From Synchiropus splendidus (lineage: Eukaryota; Chordata; Actinopteri; Syngnathiformes; Callionymidae), in NCBI RefSeq assembly GCF_027744825.2, contig NC_071350.1:4154001-4218000 (forward strand): a stretch of DNA of 64,000 nucleotides, in the 5' to 3' direction. The number at the start of each line of letters is the position of its first letter. The stretch's first letter is position 1. Position numbers and translations under genes: made by a program. Below the pieces are notes generated by a model. It did not search any database. It saw only the letters and a program-made list of their open reading frames with translations, and was not told where the DNA came from. Positions 37,439 to 50,422 of this stretch are shown piece by piece.

Positions 37439-40034
37439 CAAGTTTTCCACTATGATACCTACATAGTTGTCAGCAGCGGAATGGTCTGTGGTGAAAGGTC
37501 GGCCAAAGAACTGACCTACTCATCCTTCCACTTTCATCGTCAAACACATTTTACATATCAAGGGTGTCCGAATGCCTAGAAACTCTAAGCGAGGGCTCTC
37601 CCACTCTTCCCACTGATGGAAAGACATTGGCTGAGAACTCTACGGACATACAGCACAACCACACCACAATGCTTCGACTAGAATATTTTACCTTTCACTC
37701 CAGACACACACCAGGCTGGAACAACCTCTAACTAAAGATAACTATTATAAGGGGACCGCTAACCCATGGTTTAAGAGTTATCTACACTGTCTTGAAGATA
37801 AATTATCACCAAAACTAATGGTGTCAGTAATTTATTCTGCACAAAGCAAAACCCCACTGTCATCTGATCGGGTCATAACATGAGTCACTTAGGGACATAA
37901 CAGACTAACTGCTGCTAACTATTGTCTTGAAAGTTAAAGATGTGTGTTTTATCAGTGAGGAGGAGGAACATGTTATTGTGTTTTAGAGTGGATCCATGGG
38001 TTGATAAAGAAGGTGAAGCTGCAGGAGTCTCTCTCTCTGCAGCTGCTACTGCAGTCTCGCTCCTTAAACACTCAGAGAGGACTGTTTGACAGATATGGGG
38101 AGCTGCAACAAGGTGAACTATCAGGCAGCTTTCCAAAGCACTCAACCTGGATCTGAACTTTGATGTCAGAATCTGTGACTCGCCTGTGGTGGAGCTGCAG
38201 TTTTCGAGCAAGGAAGCGAATGTTTAACTTGTTATAAGTTTGAAATTACACACATTGAAAATACTAACACTCCCCAGTGATACTGAGCAGCCTGTGGTTG
38301 GGGTGAGCTGTGGCCTTTCGCGAGCCTACTAGGACTTTTCTCCTCCACTTCCAGATCAGGCCTTTCTTTTTTCATAAATTTCAGCCACAGTCTGACCTTG
38401 AGAGGCAGGCAATAGTGGTGCCTATGCTGTGCCCATCAGGCACACTTTCCGTGACATTCCGTGACGTTCCTCTTTTGGGATCACTATCCGTCTGTTGTGG
38501 CACTCGCAACTTTAAATATTTATTGAGGGTGTTCCTCTGACCTGATATAGGCTGCATGCAGGCGGGTAAAGGGCTTCCTAATGTGTGGCAGAAGAAGCTG
38601 TTCCATCCCTTTTGTAGAATGAAGATACAAATGTAATGTGCATTTGGAAAATATAAGAACTATTCTTGGTCATCCAAAATTATAATGTGAAAAAAACTAT
38701 TTTCATGATTCAGAATTTTTTTTTTTTCTGTCACCAGGTGCTGCTATTCACTTGCTCCGTACGAAGCCAACGCTGGATGGAGCAAAAATCGATTTCTGTC
38801 ACAGAGTGACATGACAGCAGAAGAAGAAAAAATGATTTGAAGCATCCAAGTTTAATCCAGAAATACAACCCTGATAATGAAATGTATCTATCTGGCATGC
38901 TTCATCTGTATTCATCTGCGTTGAAATACAAGTTTTTTTAGTCGGATGTAGGAATAAAGTAGCCACATGGATGCAGAGAGATAGTGTAACTAACCCGAAT
39001 GCAACATCACTTCTCTGAATACGTGCCAAGCCCTCTAATGGGCGTCTCCACTGAATAGGAGCGTATAGAGAAGAAACAGTGGAGAAAACATTGCTATATC
39101 TCTCTGCACCTACATTTGTTCAGAACGTACTTCATTGTAGCAATGCTACAGATCAATACTTGAATGCATATGACTCCCATTAAATGAGATTAGAAGTCCT
39201 TGCATGTATTTATGAAGAAAAAAAAACATTGTCACAATCTTTCAGCAGGCTCGCATGGGTGGTTTAAAGTTCTACAACACAACACAGTGAGAAATAAATG
39301 CTTTCATAATTTTGTTATTGACTTATTATTTGAAGTGTGAATGCTACTTCATGCAACTACAACACATTATTCTTTGTGAGGTCAGCGCACAGCCAGCCAT
39401 AAATGCTAAATGCTGCTCATAATTGTGAAAACTCTTTTAGTGTTTCAGACTTCTCATTGTCGGTTTTCAGTTATGGCCAAGAATTTCTCGTGAAAACTGC
39501 ACTGTTAGCCCAGAGTTTGTTTATTAGCTAATTTTGAACTTCTTTGCTGGTACTGGTTTTAGATGGTGATGCTATTTTATCTGTCCCACATTTGTCTGTT
39601 GTTTCATCCAACAGGTCAGTAATGCTAGTGCTCGACACTTTTTTTTTAAAGCAAGGAACAAAATGTTGGAGATCATTTATTTAAACTGGCAGACTGCGCT
39701 TGGCAATGTTTTATTCAAACGTGTCCTCACTTTATCACATCCCACATTTACTCACTCAACATATGTTTATAGGAGCAGCATGTTTGCTGGAATGAACTCA
39801 CTCTGTCTCAGCCTCCCTCAAACTTTGATGAAGCCCAAAATTGTCCAGGTTTGTTTTTTATTTGCGTTGGTCCTGATGACCTGATTTGTTTGACCAGGTC
39901 ATCTCTCACGATGATCTTTTGGAGAGTTGACAATGAGTCAATGCGGCCATGTGCAATTTACGTTTTCTCCTCCACCACTGTGCCTTTCATGCTTTTATTG
40001 CAGAACATCAGTACCAGTGACTTTGTTTCCATAT
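37439..40034. other. Non-coding stretch
   Basis: No gene recognised. The part at about 37940-38215 (GCTGCAGGAGTCTCTCTCTC, CTCAGAGAGGACTGTTTGA) looks like a dispersed fish repeat from its wording, but I cannot fix its ends or class. Confidence 0.4.
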
Positions 40035-40395
40035 TTAACCCTTGTGTAATGTTCATGTTGTAGTTACTCAGCCAGTGTTTGTGGGTCTGATGGACCCGTT
40101 GCATTCTGTGGCTTTTAATGTTAAAATACTGAACAGATGTTTACCTTATCCCAATTACAAGCAGTATAAACAATATATATTTAATAAATATTTGCCCTTT
40201 ACCTTAGTTAGGTCAAATTTATAAGTTATTATTTAAAACATAATGAAGAAAATCAATTAAAATCAAGATATGAGTGGAAACAAATTTACAAGTGAAGCAA
40301 GGTTTTTCAAAACTATTCACTTTTATTTCTTTGAACTTGAAATTTTAGCCATTGCACAACACAAGCTCAACACATGAACAAAGTAAACATATCAG

Positions 40396-40590
40396 TCAAG
40401 ACAACACATCAGCCCCATTGAACACATGGCCTTTAGCCACGAGCCTACACAACACATGAGGGCAGAGCTTTACTGCATGTGTGTTGCAGATATAATTTTT
40501 GCACTTGATGCATGTATATTGTGTTTTCCTGTCCATCTTGGGTCCGCACACTTCGCACCGCTTCTTCTTCGCTGGTGTTCACAACCTAGA
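40396..40590 (-). pseudogene. piggyBac transposase C-terminal cysteine-rich domain (remnant)
   Basis: The minus strand reads KKKRCEVCGPKMDRKTQYTC, then IKCKNYICNTHAVKLCPHVL, and ends at a TGA (40398-40396). The CxxC...CxxC...CxxH...C pattern is that of the zinc-binding domain at the C-terminus of piggyBac transposases, which helps bind the transposon ends. No catalytic residues are attached. The plus-strand frame over this region is a shadow. Confidence 0.8.
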
Positions 40591-40628
40591 ATAATGAAAA
40601 GATCAGGAATTTTACGAACATCTCTGTG

Positions 40629-40741
<113 letters not shown>

Positions 40742-40929
40742 ACATGAGTGCCAGACATGTACTGCAACAGCATCACACACTTACTTCAGCCTCCGCAGAT
40801 TGTGGTTCTGTAGATTGGGTGGACAGGGCACCAGCCTTTCCCAGATCCTCAAGAAAGAGCCGTCTTTTCCAGAGCTTCACTCAGTTCCACCCTGGGTTCA
40901 GTGCCATCCAAATGACAAAGGCATTGGAT

Positions 40930-41121
40930 TTTTTGGAACTGGCTGATGCTCAATCATATCATCTTCTTCAGAGTCACTGTCAGACTTGAATTTTCAGAAA
41001 TGTGATCCTCAAATTCTGAAACCTCTTCTTCTGAATCTTCTCCCTCTCCATCAATGTCAGAAACTTCTCTCTCTTCCAAAATCAATTCCAGGGCCCTCTG
41101 CGCAGAGTACCTTTTGGCCAT
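40930..41121 (-). pseudogene. piggyBac transposase N-terminus (broken)
   Basis: From an ATG at 41121 the minus strand reads MAKRYSAQRALELILEEREV and then a very acidic stretch (DIDGEGEDSEEEVSEFED), the usual start of fish piggyBac transposases. The frame then slips near 41000: SDSDSEEDDMIEHQPVP continues one frame away. The catalytic domain that should follow is absent. Confidence 0.75.
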
Positions 41122-41650
41122 CTTGATCAATTATGATAAGAAACCACACTGGCAAAGCTGTAATTATAGTGTCCCACCTCCAATTTGTAGCAAATAGAGT
41201 GACAAAATAAATATTCCCATAAGTCAGAGGGTCAAATGTGTGAGAAAATTGTGGCAACTGCGCTTTTGTGGTTCTGTAACTGCGGTTCCCACACAAGGTC
41301 ACAAGGTCTCATTTTCTCACACATTTGACCCTTTGATGGCCTGTGTGCCTACACTCTGTCCTCCACCTGTCCAGGCATGCTTTTTGAGTGTGTGTATGGT
41401 ACACAGAACATCAATTTCCACACTTCTATTGGCCCCGGGTCCAGCGGACCCGAACATCTTATATGTAATAGTAATGTGTAGGGGGGTATACGGTGTGTGA
41501 TTATTAAATATGTATTCTGATATATGTTCCTCACAGAAAATGAGCCAAAGCCAGTGAGTTTCAGTTTAAAAAATGATTTCATTGTATCATTTTTCTTTTA
41601 ATAAAGAATGAAAACGGGTCCCACAGACCCGAACACCACACAAGGGTTAA

Positions 41651-44336
41651 AAGATAATATAATGGTTTATTTACAGGTGCATATTTCAATTCTGAGGCCA
41701 AGATATTCTTTTCAAATTATTGGCATTAAGTCACTAAAAAGATCCTGTCCATCTGTCTGCTGAAGACCGTTGGGCAGTGCAGCACATGGAGTGTCTCCAG
41801 CCGTGCTCCAGGTTAGTATTCGGACATTCCTGTTTTACTACTTTGTAACTACGCCCCCTCATTCAACCTTATATGCTTCAGGTATACCTAGTGAAAATGA
41901 GCTTCAGCTCTCGGCCTCTCTTGTTGTGGGTCATTCTAGTTCCATTTTGCCACCAATAATCTTGTAAGAAACTGCTGAACACTCATTTAAACACAGTTAA
42001 GAAAAGTATACGACTGGAAACTAGTGAAAGCTAACAGTTCCCCTGCAAGAGCATTTACTTACTGCTGAATTTGCTGCGCTCTTTTAGAACACCTGAGGTT
42101 TGGAATGAGTTTCTTCCCCTGGTGGAGGAGTTAAAGTGGTCTCCGGGTGTGAGGATCTCCACGCTTCAGTGCGTCAGACAGGTAAACAACTCCGCTGTGC
42201 TGTAGTGCCGAAGGGCCAACCTATTCTCCCTCCTTAGGCCTGAAATAGTGACTTTATTCAAGTAGATTGTTGCGTCCAGTGTTGACGCCAAAGTCTGCCT
42301 TCTCCTTTCCTTCTTGGCGCAAAGGTGTTTCAGTGGTGTAAAATGCTTGAGGACATATGCAGTGGCTGATGATCATGAGCTCTTTTCACCACATTTATTC
42401 CAAGTAAGCACTGTGACAAAGCCTCGGAAGGCGAAATGCTGGAGCCATATGGGTCAACATGTCACGCCAAAGACAGCCTTCAACACTGAAGGATAAAATG
42501 AAACCATTAGTGCCGTCTACACGGATCCACCAAACCAATTTGTGATGATGAACACACGAGTCGTAGCACGGACGGCATAAACAAATCGATCGGCAAGAGA
42601 CACTGGAGCTCACAGACGACGCGGTTGAGCTTTGACTAGAGTCAACACTGACTAGGAGTGAGAGAGTGTCCAGGGAACTGTGTTTTGAGTGTTTTTATCA
42701 GCACCGTGGTCACCTGTTCTCTTCTTCATCGACACCACAGCTTGAATTTCTGTTATATGTTTGAGAAATGTAATGTTTGCCTTGAATAATTCACTTGTGT
42801 TTGTGACTTGCTTCTCTGTGGAGTGTGCGCTGTCACTATAAGTCCATTTTGTAAAAGCAGGTACGTAAAGAACCATTCAAAAAAAGTGGATTAGGGAGTG
42901 AAACGTGTAGGTTCTGGAGCGTGTGCTGCACCAAAACCAAGGGGAAATGAATGCGCCGTCTGCATGATTGAAAGCTGAGCTGAAAAACAAACCTGAATTC
43001 TTCCCAGCACGTCTCCTTGATGCCTGCGAGGTGCAGAAGGTTTTGGACAGAGGATCATAGTGCAGCTCGGCTCGCTCCGCCACCCTGCTAATCTCTAGCT
43101 AAATGCTCTCATTTAGTCCGCTCGCCTTTTAAGAGGCGAAAATGTCCGCTACAGGTGAAAATGTTATATTTGCTTTCCCCCCATTGACAATTACCGTTGG
43201 GTAAATGAGTAAGTGACACACTGTTTAATCAGCATCCGTGCTGGCCCCTGCATATTTCCATTCATCTGTTTTCCAATGAAGCAATTAACAAAAGCAAATA
43301 CCTGTCTGTACTCCGCCAGCGGCCCCTCGCTCATGTATTGTGCTTCAGCAACCGCAAGGGAGGATTTTGGCTGCCACTCTCATGCTGGATGAAAAGAAGA
43401 CATCTGCTTCATAGTAATATGGATAGAAAGGAAGGAAAAAAACTGCTGCCTCTACAAACAAATTAGTTTGGAAAAATAGTTTCGGCGGTAGTTAACATTC
43501 AAGACTTCAAATGTAAGCCCTGATTCCTTCAGTAAAAAAATGGTGCTGAAGCTGTCACTGTTCATCCAGCACTCTTGTTTGGGGTGTCAAACAGGCCAAC
43601 ACAAAGCTGATACATAATGTACAATAGACTCAAGGCAGCGAGGACACAAAGGAATACAACCAGCGCATTTGCATTGGTTCCCAAGAGAACGTATGCTCGC
43701 TGCATATTTATGACAAGGCAAACTGGAGAAATCCACCCATTCCACCTTTAAACTTATTCAAAGTTTGACACATAAATATTATATGGTGTTTTGCTTTGGA
43801 GCGAGAAACACTCACCCACACTGCATCAGCTCCACTGGTTGAATATTTCATTTCAAATTTTTATCTTTCAACAAAAAGCCCTTCACATTTCATGAAATGT
43901 ATTCGGAGCACGGAAGAGAGGAGGAACGAATTCTGCGGCGGTGCTACATGATGTTGGAAAAATATATGTTTTGAACAGCAGGCATGATTCATATTTGGTT
44001 ATCATGAGCACATTATTTAGGAAGAATGACAGCTGCCAGATTTGTGAAGGAAAGCTCAGTATACACTGTGCTATTACAGCACCCTCTGAACACTGGATGG
44101 AAAGTCAAAGCTCTAGACTGATGTGCTCTCCCTCACAGAGAGGAGATAAGATCTAACAAAAGATCTGGTGATTTAAGTAGACCGCCTTGTAGTCTCAGTT
44201 AGTCTTTCCAATTTTTCACAGATGGCATGAGTGGAATTAGCTAATAAACATCATAATATGCTTCTCATTTGACCAAGCTTGAACCTCCTGACTCACTTTT
44301 GCATTTGTTCCCGATTGCTGCTGTGTATGCGTATCC
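41651..44336. other. Non-coding stretch
   Basis: No gene recognised. Around 42110-42180 a frame reading NEFLPLVEELKWSPGV is faintly like a LINE reverse-transcriptase segment, too weak to annotate. Confidence 0.4.
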
Positions 44337-44554
44337 AGTATTGAAGGCTTGATGAGGTTTCATGAAACAGTGTCCTGATTTTCAAAGGCCACCAGGTGGC
44401 ACTGTCCTTTGTAGAATGTTTAGACTTGGACAACACATTCAAAGAAACTCGTGTCATTTTTAAAGCAAGAGTGATATCTAATGGCCTCTAAAAATTAGGA
44501 CACTGTTTCATCAATCCAGCAATACTGTTTCATGACACCTCATCCTACCCACCA
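44337..44554. mobile_element. Copy of the palindromic hAT-like MITE family (left end trimmed)
   Basis: Left arm CAGTATTGAAGGCTTGATGA, GGTTTCATGAAACAGTGTCC; right arm GGACACTGTTTCATCAATCC and CAATACTGTTTCATGACACC. It begins at the inner part of the family's end, so about the outer 30 bp on the left are missing. It contains GGCCACCAGGTGGCACT (44387-44403), close to the CTCF consensus core. The corresponding right-arm segment is mutated (GTGATATCTAATGGCC). Confidence 0.75.
44387..44403 (+). promoter_or_regulatory. CTCF-like motif within MITE
   Basis: GGCCACCAGGTGGCACT fits the vertebrate CTCF core (CCASYAGRKGGCRSY-type) almost perfectly. Motif match only; binding is not shown. Confidence 0.5.
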
Positions 44555-45035
44555 GCATATATAAAACTGGCACCTACTGTGTGTCTACATAAGCAAATAG
44601 CGTTGTTGTTTGTGATATGTCTGCCGGGTGCCAGTATGATTCTCTCTGATTCTGACTCATCACAGCTGGTCCTCATAGCCGGAAAAACTCTTGCACCCAC
44701 GTGATAAAAAGAAGAAAAACATCACAATAGGCAGAAAACGCAACTCACAATGAGATGAAATGATGGAGGTCTTGGGTGCTTTTAACAGAAAACATTCCAG
44801 AAAGAAACTTAGTAAGAACTAAATGACTGGAGAAGAACCGATGTACATGGAACAAAATTCAAAAGTTGCACATGCTGTCCACACAGCTGAGTGTGTCTGA
44901 GGTGTCAAAAGGTATGTCAGGTTTTAGGACCCAGAAGAACTGGGAGAACTAGATATAGAACAGTTTCTTTAAAGATAAGTTTGTGACCTTGTTTAACAAG
45001 TAAAATCAAAATGGATTCACCAAAGTTTCAAAGAT

Positions 45036-45301
45036 AAGTACTTGGTGCTGCTGCTGTCGCTTGCTTCCGTCAGTGATGTGGCCAAGGAGATTTGGGACAT
45101 CAAAAGTGTCCTCGTGGACATCAGTGAAACACTAAAGGAACTTGTGAATAAATCCAAATGTTTCTGTGCTGACATGCGGCGATGAGGATCGACAACATAG
45201 CCTCACACATTGTCAAAGATGTGGTGGGGAACGTTGGTGCATTCACGATTCTCGGGCTTGACCCTTTTCAGAACCTATTATCAGGGGAACCTCACTTTTA
45301 A
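45036..45301 (+). pseudogene. Possible degraded coding fragment, unidentified
   Basis: From 45036 one frame reads KYLVLLLSLASVSDVAKEIW and continues through an amphipathic, helix-like stretch (DISETLKELVNKS) to a stop at 45184. From 45182 the next frame continues as MRIDNIASHIVKDVVGNVGA and FTILGLDPFQNLLS. The two parts look like one protein split by a frameshift. I do not recognise the family. It may equally be chance. Confidence 0.25.
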
Positions 45302-46766
45302 CACACCTCAGACCATGTGCTTATCTCACATGATAATCTTATGAGACACAAGATAATCTGGCGTTTGCCATCCTTAGTTGGGAAGGCGCAAAATCGAGAT
45401 ATCGCTTTAGGTCCATTTTTCAAAACAGCTCATTTCATATGGAGAATCCAGACATTGAAAATTTGTTGGAAAAGAAACTTGCTGCAACAAGCACTCAGCG
45501 ACTTGTCTAAATATGCGTCTGTTAGTGGTGATCAGAGCACAACCCTGAACTGAAGGTAAACATGAGGGAGGAGAAGGAGAGGAGGAGGTCTGGCAACACA
45601 CTTCCAACAGAGTGAAAAAAGCAGAGTTAAGCCCTCTGCAGACTTTAAAGCAGCTTACATATGAAGAAAGTCTCTCTATTTTCTCCCTTCTCTCAGAAAT
45701 ATTCTCAGCTGGCAAATGGAATAAAAGGAGAAGCACATGTGTTGCAGCTATTCGTAGCGAGCTCAAGTTTAAGCCCCCTTAAGTATTGCAAGGGCCTTGA
45801 TAGGAAAGGGAAACGCAGCCATAAAGCACTTGGCCACATCCTTTTTTAATGTAAATGTCAGATTAAAGCACATGAAATGTTCTTTTCGTTTCTCAGGTCA
45901 TCATGGAGTAGCTATTATATGCCCTCGTTTAGTCTTCAAACAGTCGATAACCAGTCGAAATGCAACTCAATATTTTATAGCCATCGCAAAAGTGAGCAAC
46001 ACAAACACGAACGCCGACGTTTGTGGTCACAGACCATCTGGCAGCGTCGCGACTGTCCCTCCACTGTCTTCAACCAGCTGTTTCCAGCCGTCTAATCAAG
46101 CAGGTTTGCACACTTTTGTCACATTTTCCCACTCGCAGGATTTGCATCTCTTAACAACTGAGGCAGATGTAGGAGCTGTCAGCTTAACCAAGCTGCTCAT
46201 CATTTCCTCAAAGCGTCCCTCAGTCCTCTTTCAGTTTTGTGTCTCGTTCAGCTTTGACACACACACTGAGCACAGTGTGTCTACCCCAGATGATATTTAT
46301 ATTATCAATGTATGTTCAGTTTTCACGTCCTCTATCTGCTTCAATTTAATATTTGTATCTGTGTGGTGCAGTACTCCAATGACTGATTCATTTCTAGCAC
46401 TATTATCACTGTATTTTCCCCTTCCGATTAATTCATTATTAAACTAAGCACCGTCGTAGCAAACTGGGTCGGCGTCTTATTTTTATTTGTCCATTGTCAC
46501 CTCTGGGGGAGAATTTTTAATTTTTTCTTTAAAACCTTGTTTGGAAAAAAAAAAAAAAAGGTGGGCACAACATAACATAAGAAAAACACACTGGACATTG
46601 GGTAAAAAAGAATAACCAGATGAATGAACAGAGAAAGGTTCAAGAAGAATCACAGGCGTTAAATGAAGAGTCTGGGATCCAACACCAGCAGCCAAAATAA
46701 ATGATGAATGTATGAGAAATAGACAATGCAATGATAAAAATAATAATCCAGAACAGCATCATGTGA
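45302..46766. other. Non-coding stretch
   Basis: Contains the longest open frame of the window (45797-46447, 216 codons), which has no family similarity I recognise, no exon signals at its ends and low-complexity hydrophobic composition. I treat it as chance. Confidence 0.4.
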
Positions 46767-46825
46767 CATCATCATCATCATCATCATCATCATCACCAGT
46801 ATAACAGCTAGCAGTTATAAATGTG

Positions 46826-46903
<78 letters not shown>

Positions 46904-46920
46904 CATCATCATCATCATCA

Positions 46921-46981
<61 letters not shown>

Positions 46982-47040
46982 ATTATTATTATTATTATTA
47001 TTGTTGTTGTTGTTGTTGTTGTTGTTTGTAGTAGTAGTAG
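46767..47040. repeat. Compound trinucleotide array (ATC, TTA, TCA, TTG, TAG units)
   Basis: In order: (ATC)n 46767-46795; (TTA)n 46828-46902; (TCA)n 46903-46922; (TTA)n 46923-46951; (TTG)n 46952-46980; (TTA)n 46981-47001; (TTG)n 47002-47026; (TAG)n 47028-47040. All units differ by single-base changes, so the array probably grew by repeated slippage after point mutation. The poly-Ile and poly-Tyr frames are artefacts. Confidence 0.95.
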
Positions 47041-49017
47041 CATATTTACAACAACAACACTAATAATAGTCATAATGATAATAATCCATTATGTGAGTGT
47101 GGCTTAGTCTTGTGTTCTAAAATTGTCTTTATGTAGAGTATGTGTATGAATAAAGCTATCTAAGTCCCATTTGTCATTATTGCATTTAATGATACCAACA
47201 GTGTGTAGTAACTAATACCACTAATGAAATGAAACGTTCAGAAGGATCCTTTTCTCTTTCTACCCTTGCATTCCTGCTCTCCTCCACAGACTCACAGTAA
47301 TCCAGTGAAAGCACCATGTGACAACCATGGAATTACATGACAAGAGAATTCCAAGAGTACTGTTGAAGTAACCAAACTAGGCATGGCACTTGTTTTCATT
47401 GGGCCAGAAATAATCTTTGTCTCAATGTTAATGAAACCAGGAGCAAGATATGGATTTTGAAAAGGTTCAAAACGTAGTTTCTGTCTCACCATGCGTTGCT
47501 GTGGGCCATTGATCTGACCAGAGTTTCCACACCATCTCTCCAGTGAGGCTGACAACTGAAGTGGCTCAGGGTAAATACATTAAGCTCATCTTCTGCACTA
47601 TTAAGTCAAGAGCTCCTAATTCCCCGGTTCATTTTTGCCCTGTGTCTCATAACTTTCCTCCTCACGAACGATTCTTGCAGCCCTCCATACGGAAGCAGAG
47701 CTGAAATCATCACAAACAAAAGGGAAGCAAACAGAGAGCACATTTAAAAGACCGGCTCTTCTTTTGTGTCAGGCAACATTATTACTAAGTGGAAGAAGTG
47801 CTCCGAACAATGAGGATGCTGGGGAAATTACTTTCCGCCACCCGGGGCAAACGAATGCATAGCAACAGAGATTATCTGGAGAAAGTGTAAGAAAGAGAGT
47901 GAGTGTGATGAACTCTCAGGACAACAGCGGTGGTAACACACACCGCTGCCGTGCTGGAGTGAATTGATCATCTCCTCCTGGAAGCACCTCTTGTGCCCGA
48001 CGCAAGACATTTGAGCTAAAAGTCCCTGTATTTCCGAACTCCCATGACGATCGATCTCAGACACGGACCCTCACGAGCCCCGCTATCACCCCTCACGTGA
48101 CGTCGCTCCCACTCCCCAGAGCAACATCCCCACTGCTTAATCTAATCAGTTCAAATTAACCTTAATGCACACGGCGCCGCAGGCTGGTGCCTCCGCTGCG
48201 TCTCGCTGACACACCTTGTACGATTTTGCCACGTTCCACACCGAATGATGGCCAGCGAGCCAAACTTCAGCTGACAGAGAGAGTTGGTGATAAAGTTCAT
48301 TTGCACATTAAGCTGGCCTTTGCTAAATCCAAGGTGACAATGGTGGTTTTTTGCAGCTAAATGTATTTGTCTCATGTACCCCGAGTGTGTACCGGGACAC
48401 GAGATATTTCAGTTTTGACTAAAAGTTGTGGCCAGTAACAGAATCAAAGATTATTTGTGAGCGTATTCCGCTTTTATTATGACACACTCAGCATTGGTCG
48501 GTGCTTAACTGTGAAAAAGAGGGCTCATGACGGTGCATGACCTAATGTACAGTACCTTGCGATATGACATGAAATCATGTGGTCAGTGCCAAGATTTTTG
48601 TCATCGAAAAGCCAAACCAGCAGCAGAAGTAGGTGCAAGACGTGTTCATCAGATGTACCAAAGAAAATACCCTTGATACAAAAGTGGAAAAACTGTATGT
48701 AATGAATATGTTTCTGAATAAGACAAATATAAAAAAAATCAATGTCTAAATATCATAAAATATTTTCTCTTTCATAAATAAACTCCAAAGAAGATAAAGT
48801 AAAGTGTAAATGAAAGTATCGCCATAAAATGTTTGAATTAATTTAAAAACAGTTTTTACTGTTGGGGGCACCATCATTTCTTCTTATGAAGAACTTCACC
48901 ATAGTTGGTAAATATCACAAATTTGTTAAGTCAAGTCAATGACTCCGACACCATATGTGGCAAGTGTATTAAAACTGAGTGTCTAACAGCCCGCAGTTGT
49001 AAAACAAAACACTTCCA
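47041..49017. other. Non-coding stretch
   Basis: No gene or transposon recognised. The part from about 47900 to 48260 is somewhat more GC- and CG-rich, but no promoter or exon can be supported. Confidence 0.4.
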
Positions 49018-49035
49018 GCGGCCCTCTAGGGGGCG
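49018..49035 (+). promoter_or_regulatory. CTCF-like motif outside any recognised transposon
   Basis: GCGGCCCTCTAGGGGGCGCT matches the long CTCF core (CCNNNAGGGGGCGC) closely and stands in otherwise AT-rich DNA. Motif match only. Confidence 0.5.
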
Positions 49036-50386
49036 CTTGCGGCCCAACTATGGGCCTGGACCAGAATTACAGGTCTAATCGACTTGTGAAACGTGATGAT
49101 GAAGGTCAGAAGGCGGACCATTGCAATATGCTTTTGTTTGGGTTATGATGTCAATGCAAACTGCTTTAGTCCCTCCTCTCAACCAGCTACCATAGGTCAG
49201 TGCTGCACTGAAATACCATATCAAAAGAACATTAAGAAAACAGAAAAAGCCCCAGTAAAGGCAGAGGAAACGCTTGCCTGGAGGCAAGAGACAACTCTAG
49301 CTTCAAAGTGAGACATGTCAACATCTGGGTAAACCCACATAATAAGATGAAATTACGGTCAGCGTGAGTGAGTCAGGACACCCGCGTGACCTCGGAGCAG
49401 GCCCACATCTTCAGGGCAACAGATTCAGCTAATTGCCGCCACTGAGGCAGGATGCAGATCGCACCTCGTGCTGGTCATGTCTGCAGGCTTCTGAGGCTCT
49501 CTCTCGCAGCACGCCACAATGAAATCGGCAATGAAATATTCATCCACGTCACCCCCACTATGTTTCCTGTTGAACATTACAACCTGGACAGAAGGACACG
49601 GCCAGTCTTCACACCATTGTTTGTGTTTCAAACCAAACACTTCTTAGGCTGCTCAGATGAAAATGAAATCTTTCCAGATGCAGGACAAAAAAACAGATAA
49701 GATACACGTAAATATGTAAAGTTTGCTTCATTCAATTTGCCATTGTTTGTCCACATTAGTTTAGTACTATTAATTCATGTATTAAAAATGCCAGTCCTGA
49801 CAGTGTAAGACAATGTCCTCAGTAACAGTGCCATCAAGTGGTCACACTTAGTACCTCTGAGGTAGAGGTAGATCTGATAAAAGAGGAGGTCCATCAGCAT
49901 CCATTCAAATCTTATTTGCTCATATTTGCTGCTTCCACCTCATGAGACACTCTGACAACCAATGTATACAGCTGTTGCAGTGGGGTGCTATCTATGAGGC
50001 AACCTGCCATTGAAACAGAACATGTCAGATCATAGCAACTCTTGTCTCAGTTTGGACATGCAGCGGTTTCCTATTGCATTTGGCCGAATATATAACGTGA
50101 GAAAAACCTTTCCTCTTACGTCAAAGAAATCACAAGAGAGATCAAATAATTGCCACTGAAACAAATTAGTATGGAAACGACGATTTGCTTCCATCTTGTG
50201 GTTAAAGATCAGTACTACGTTCCACACAAACGTTCAGACGAAATAGATGAAACTCATAAATGGTTCGAACAATTTGGTCTGTAAATGTTATGTGATGAAA
50301 TATTTAGTTCAATGGAGTGATTTATTCATGCTTACACTGCTTACGTTTTTTATGATAATATATATATATATAACAAAATAAAATAG

Positions 50387-50388
<2 letters not shown>
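49036..50388. other. Non-coding stretch
   Basis: No supported gene. An isolated CAGTGCCATCAAGTGGTC near 49828 could be a remnant of the MITE family arm. Confidence 0.4.

Positions 50389-50421
<33 letters not shown>
50389..50421. repeat. (AAT)n microsatellite
   Basis: About 11 AAT units, preceded by a short (TA)n at 50357-50371. Confidence 0.9.

Positions 50422-50422
<1 letters not shown>

Noticed and set aside
42110..42180. Frame reading NEFLPLVEELKWSPGV, vaguely like a LINE reverse-transcriptase segment
   Set aside because: Similarity is short and the context does not extend it; too weak to list as an element.
45797..46447. Longest open frame in the window (216 codons, plus strand)
   Set aside because: No recognisable domain, no exon signals or promoter context, composition like translated AT-rich non-coding DNA.
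46767..47040. CRISPR-like regular repetition
   Set aside because: The units are trinucleotide microsatellites without spacers, in a vertebrate genome.
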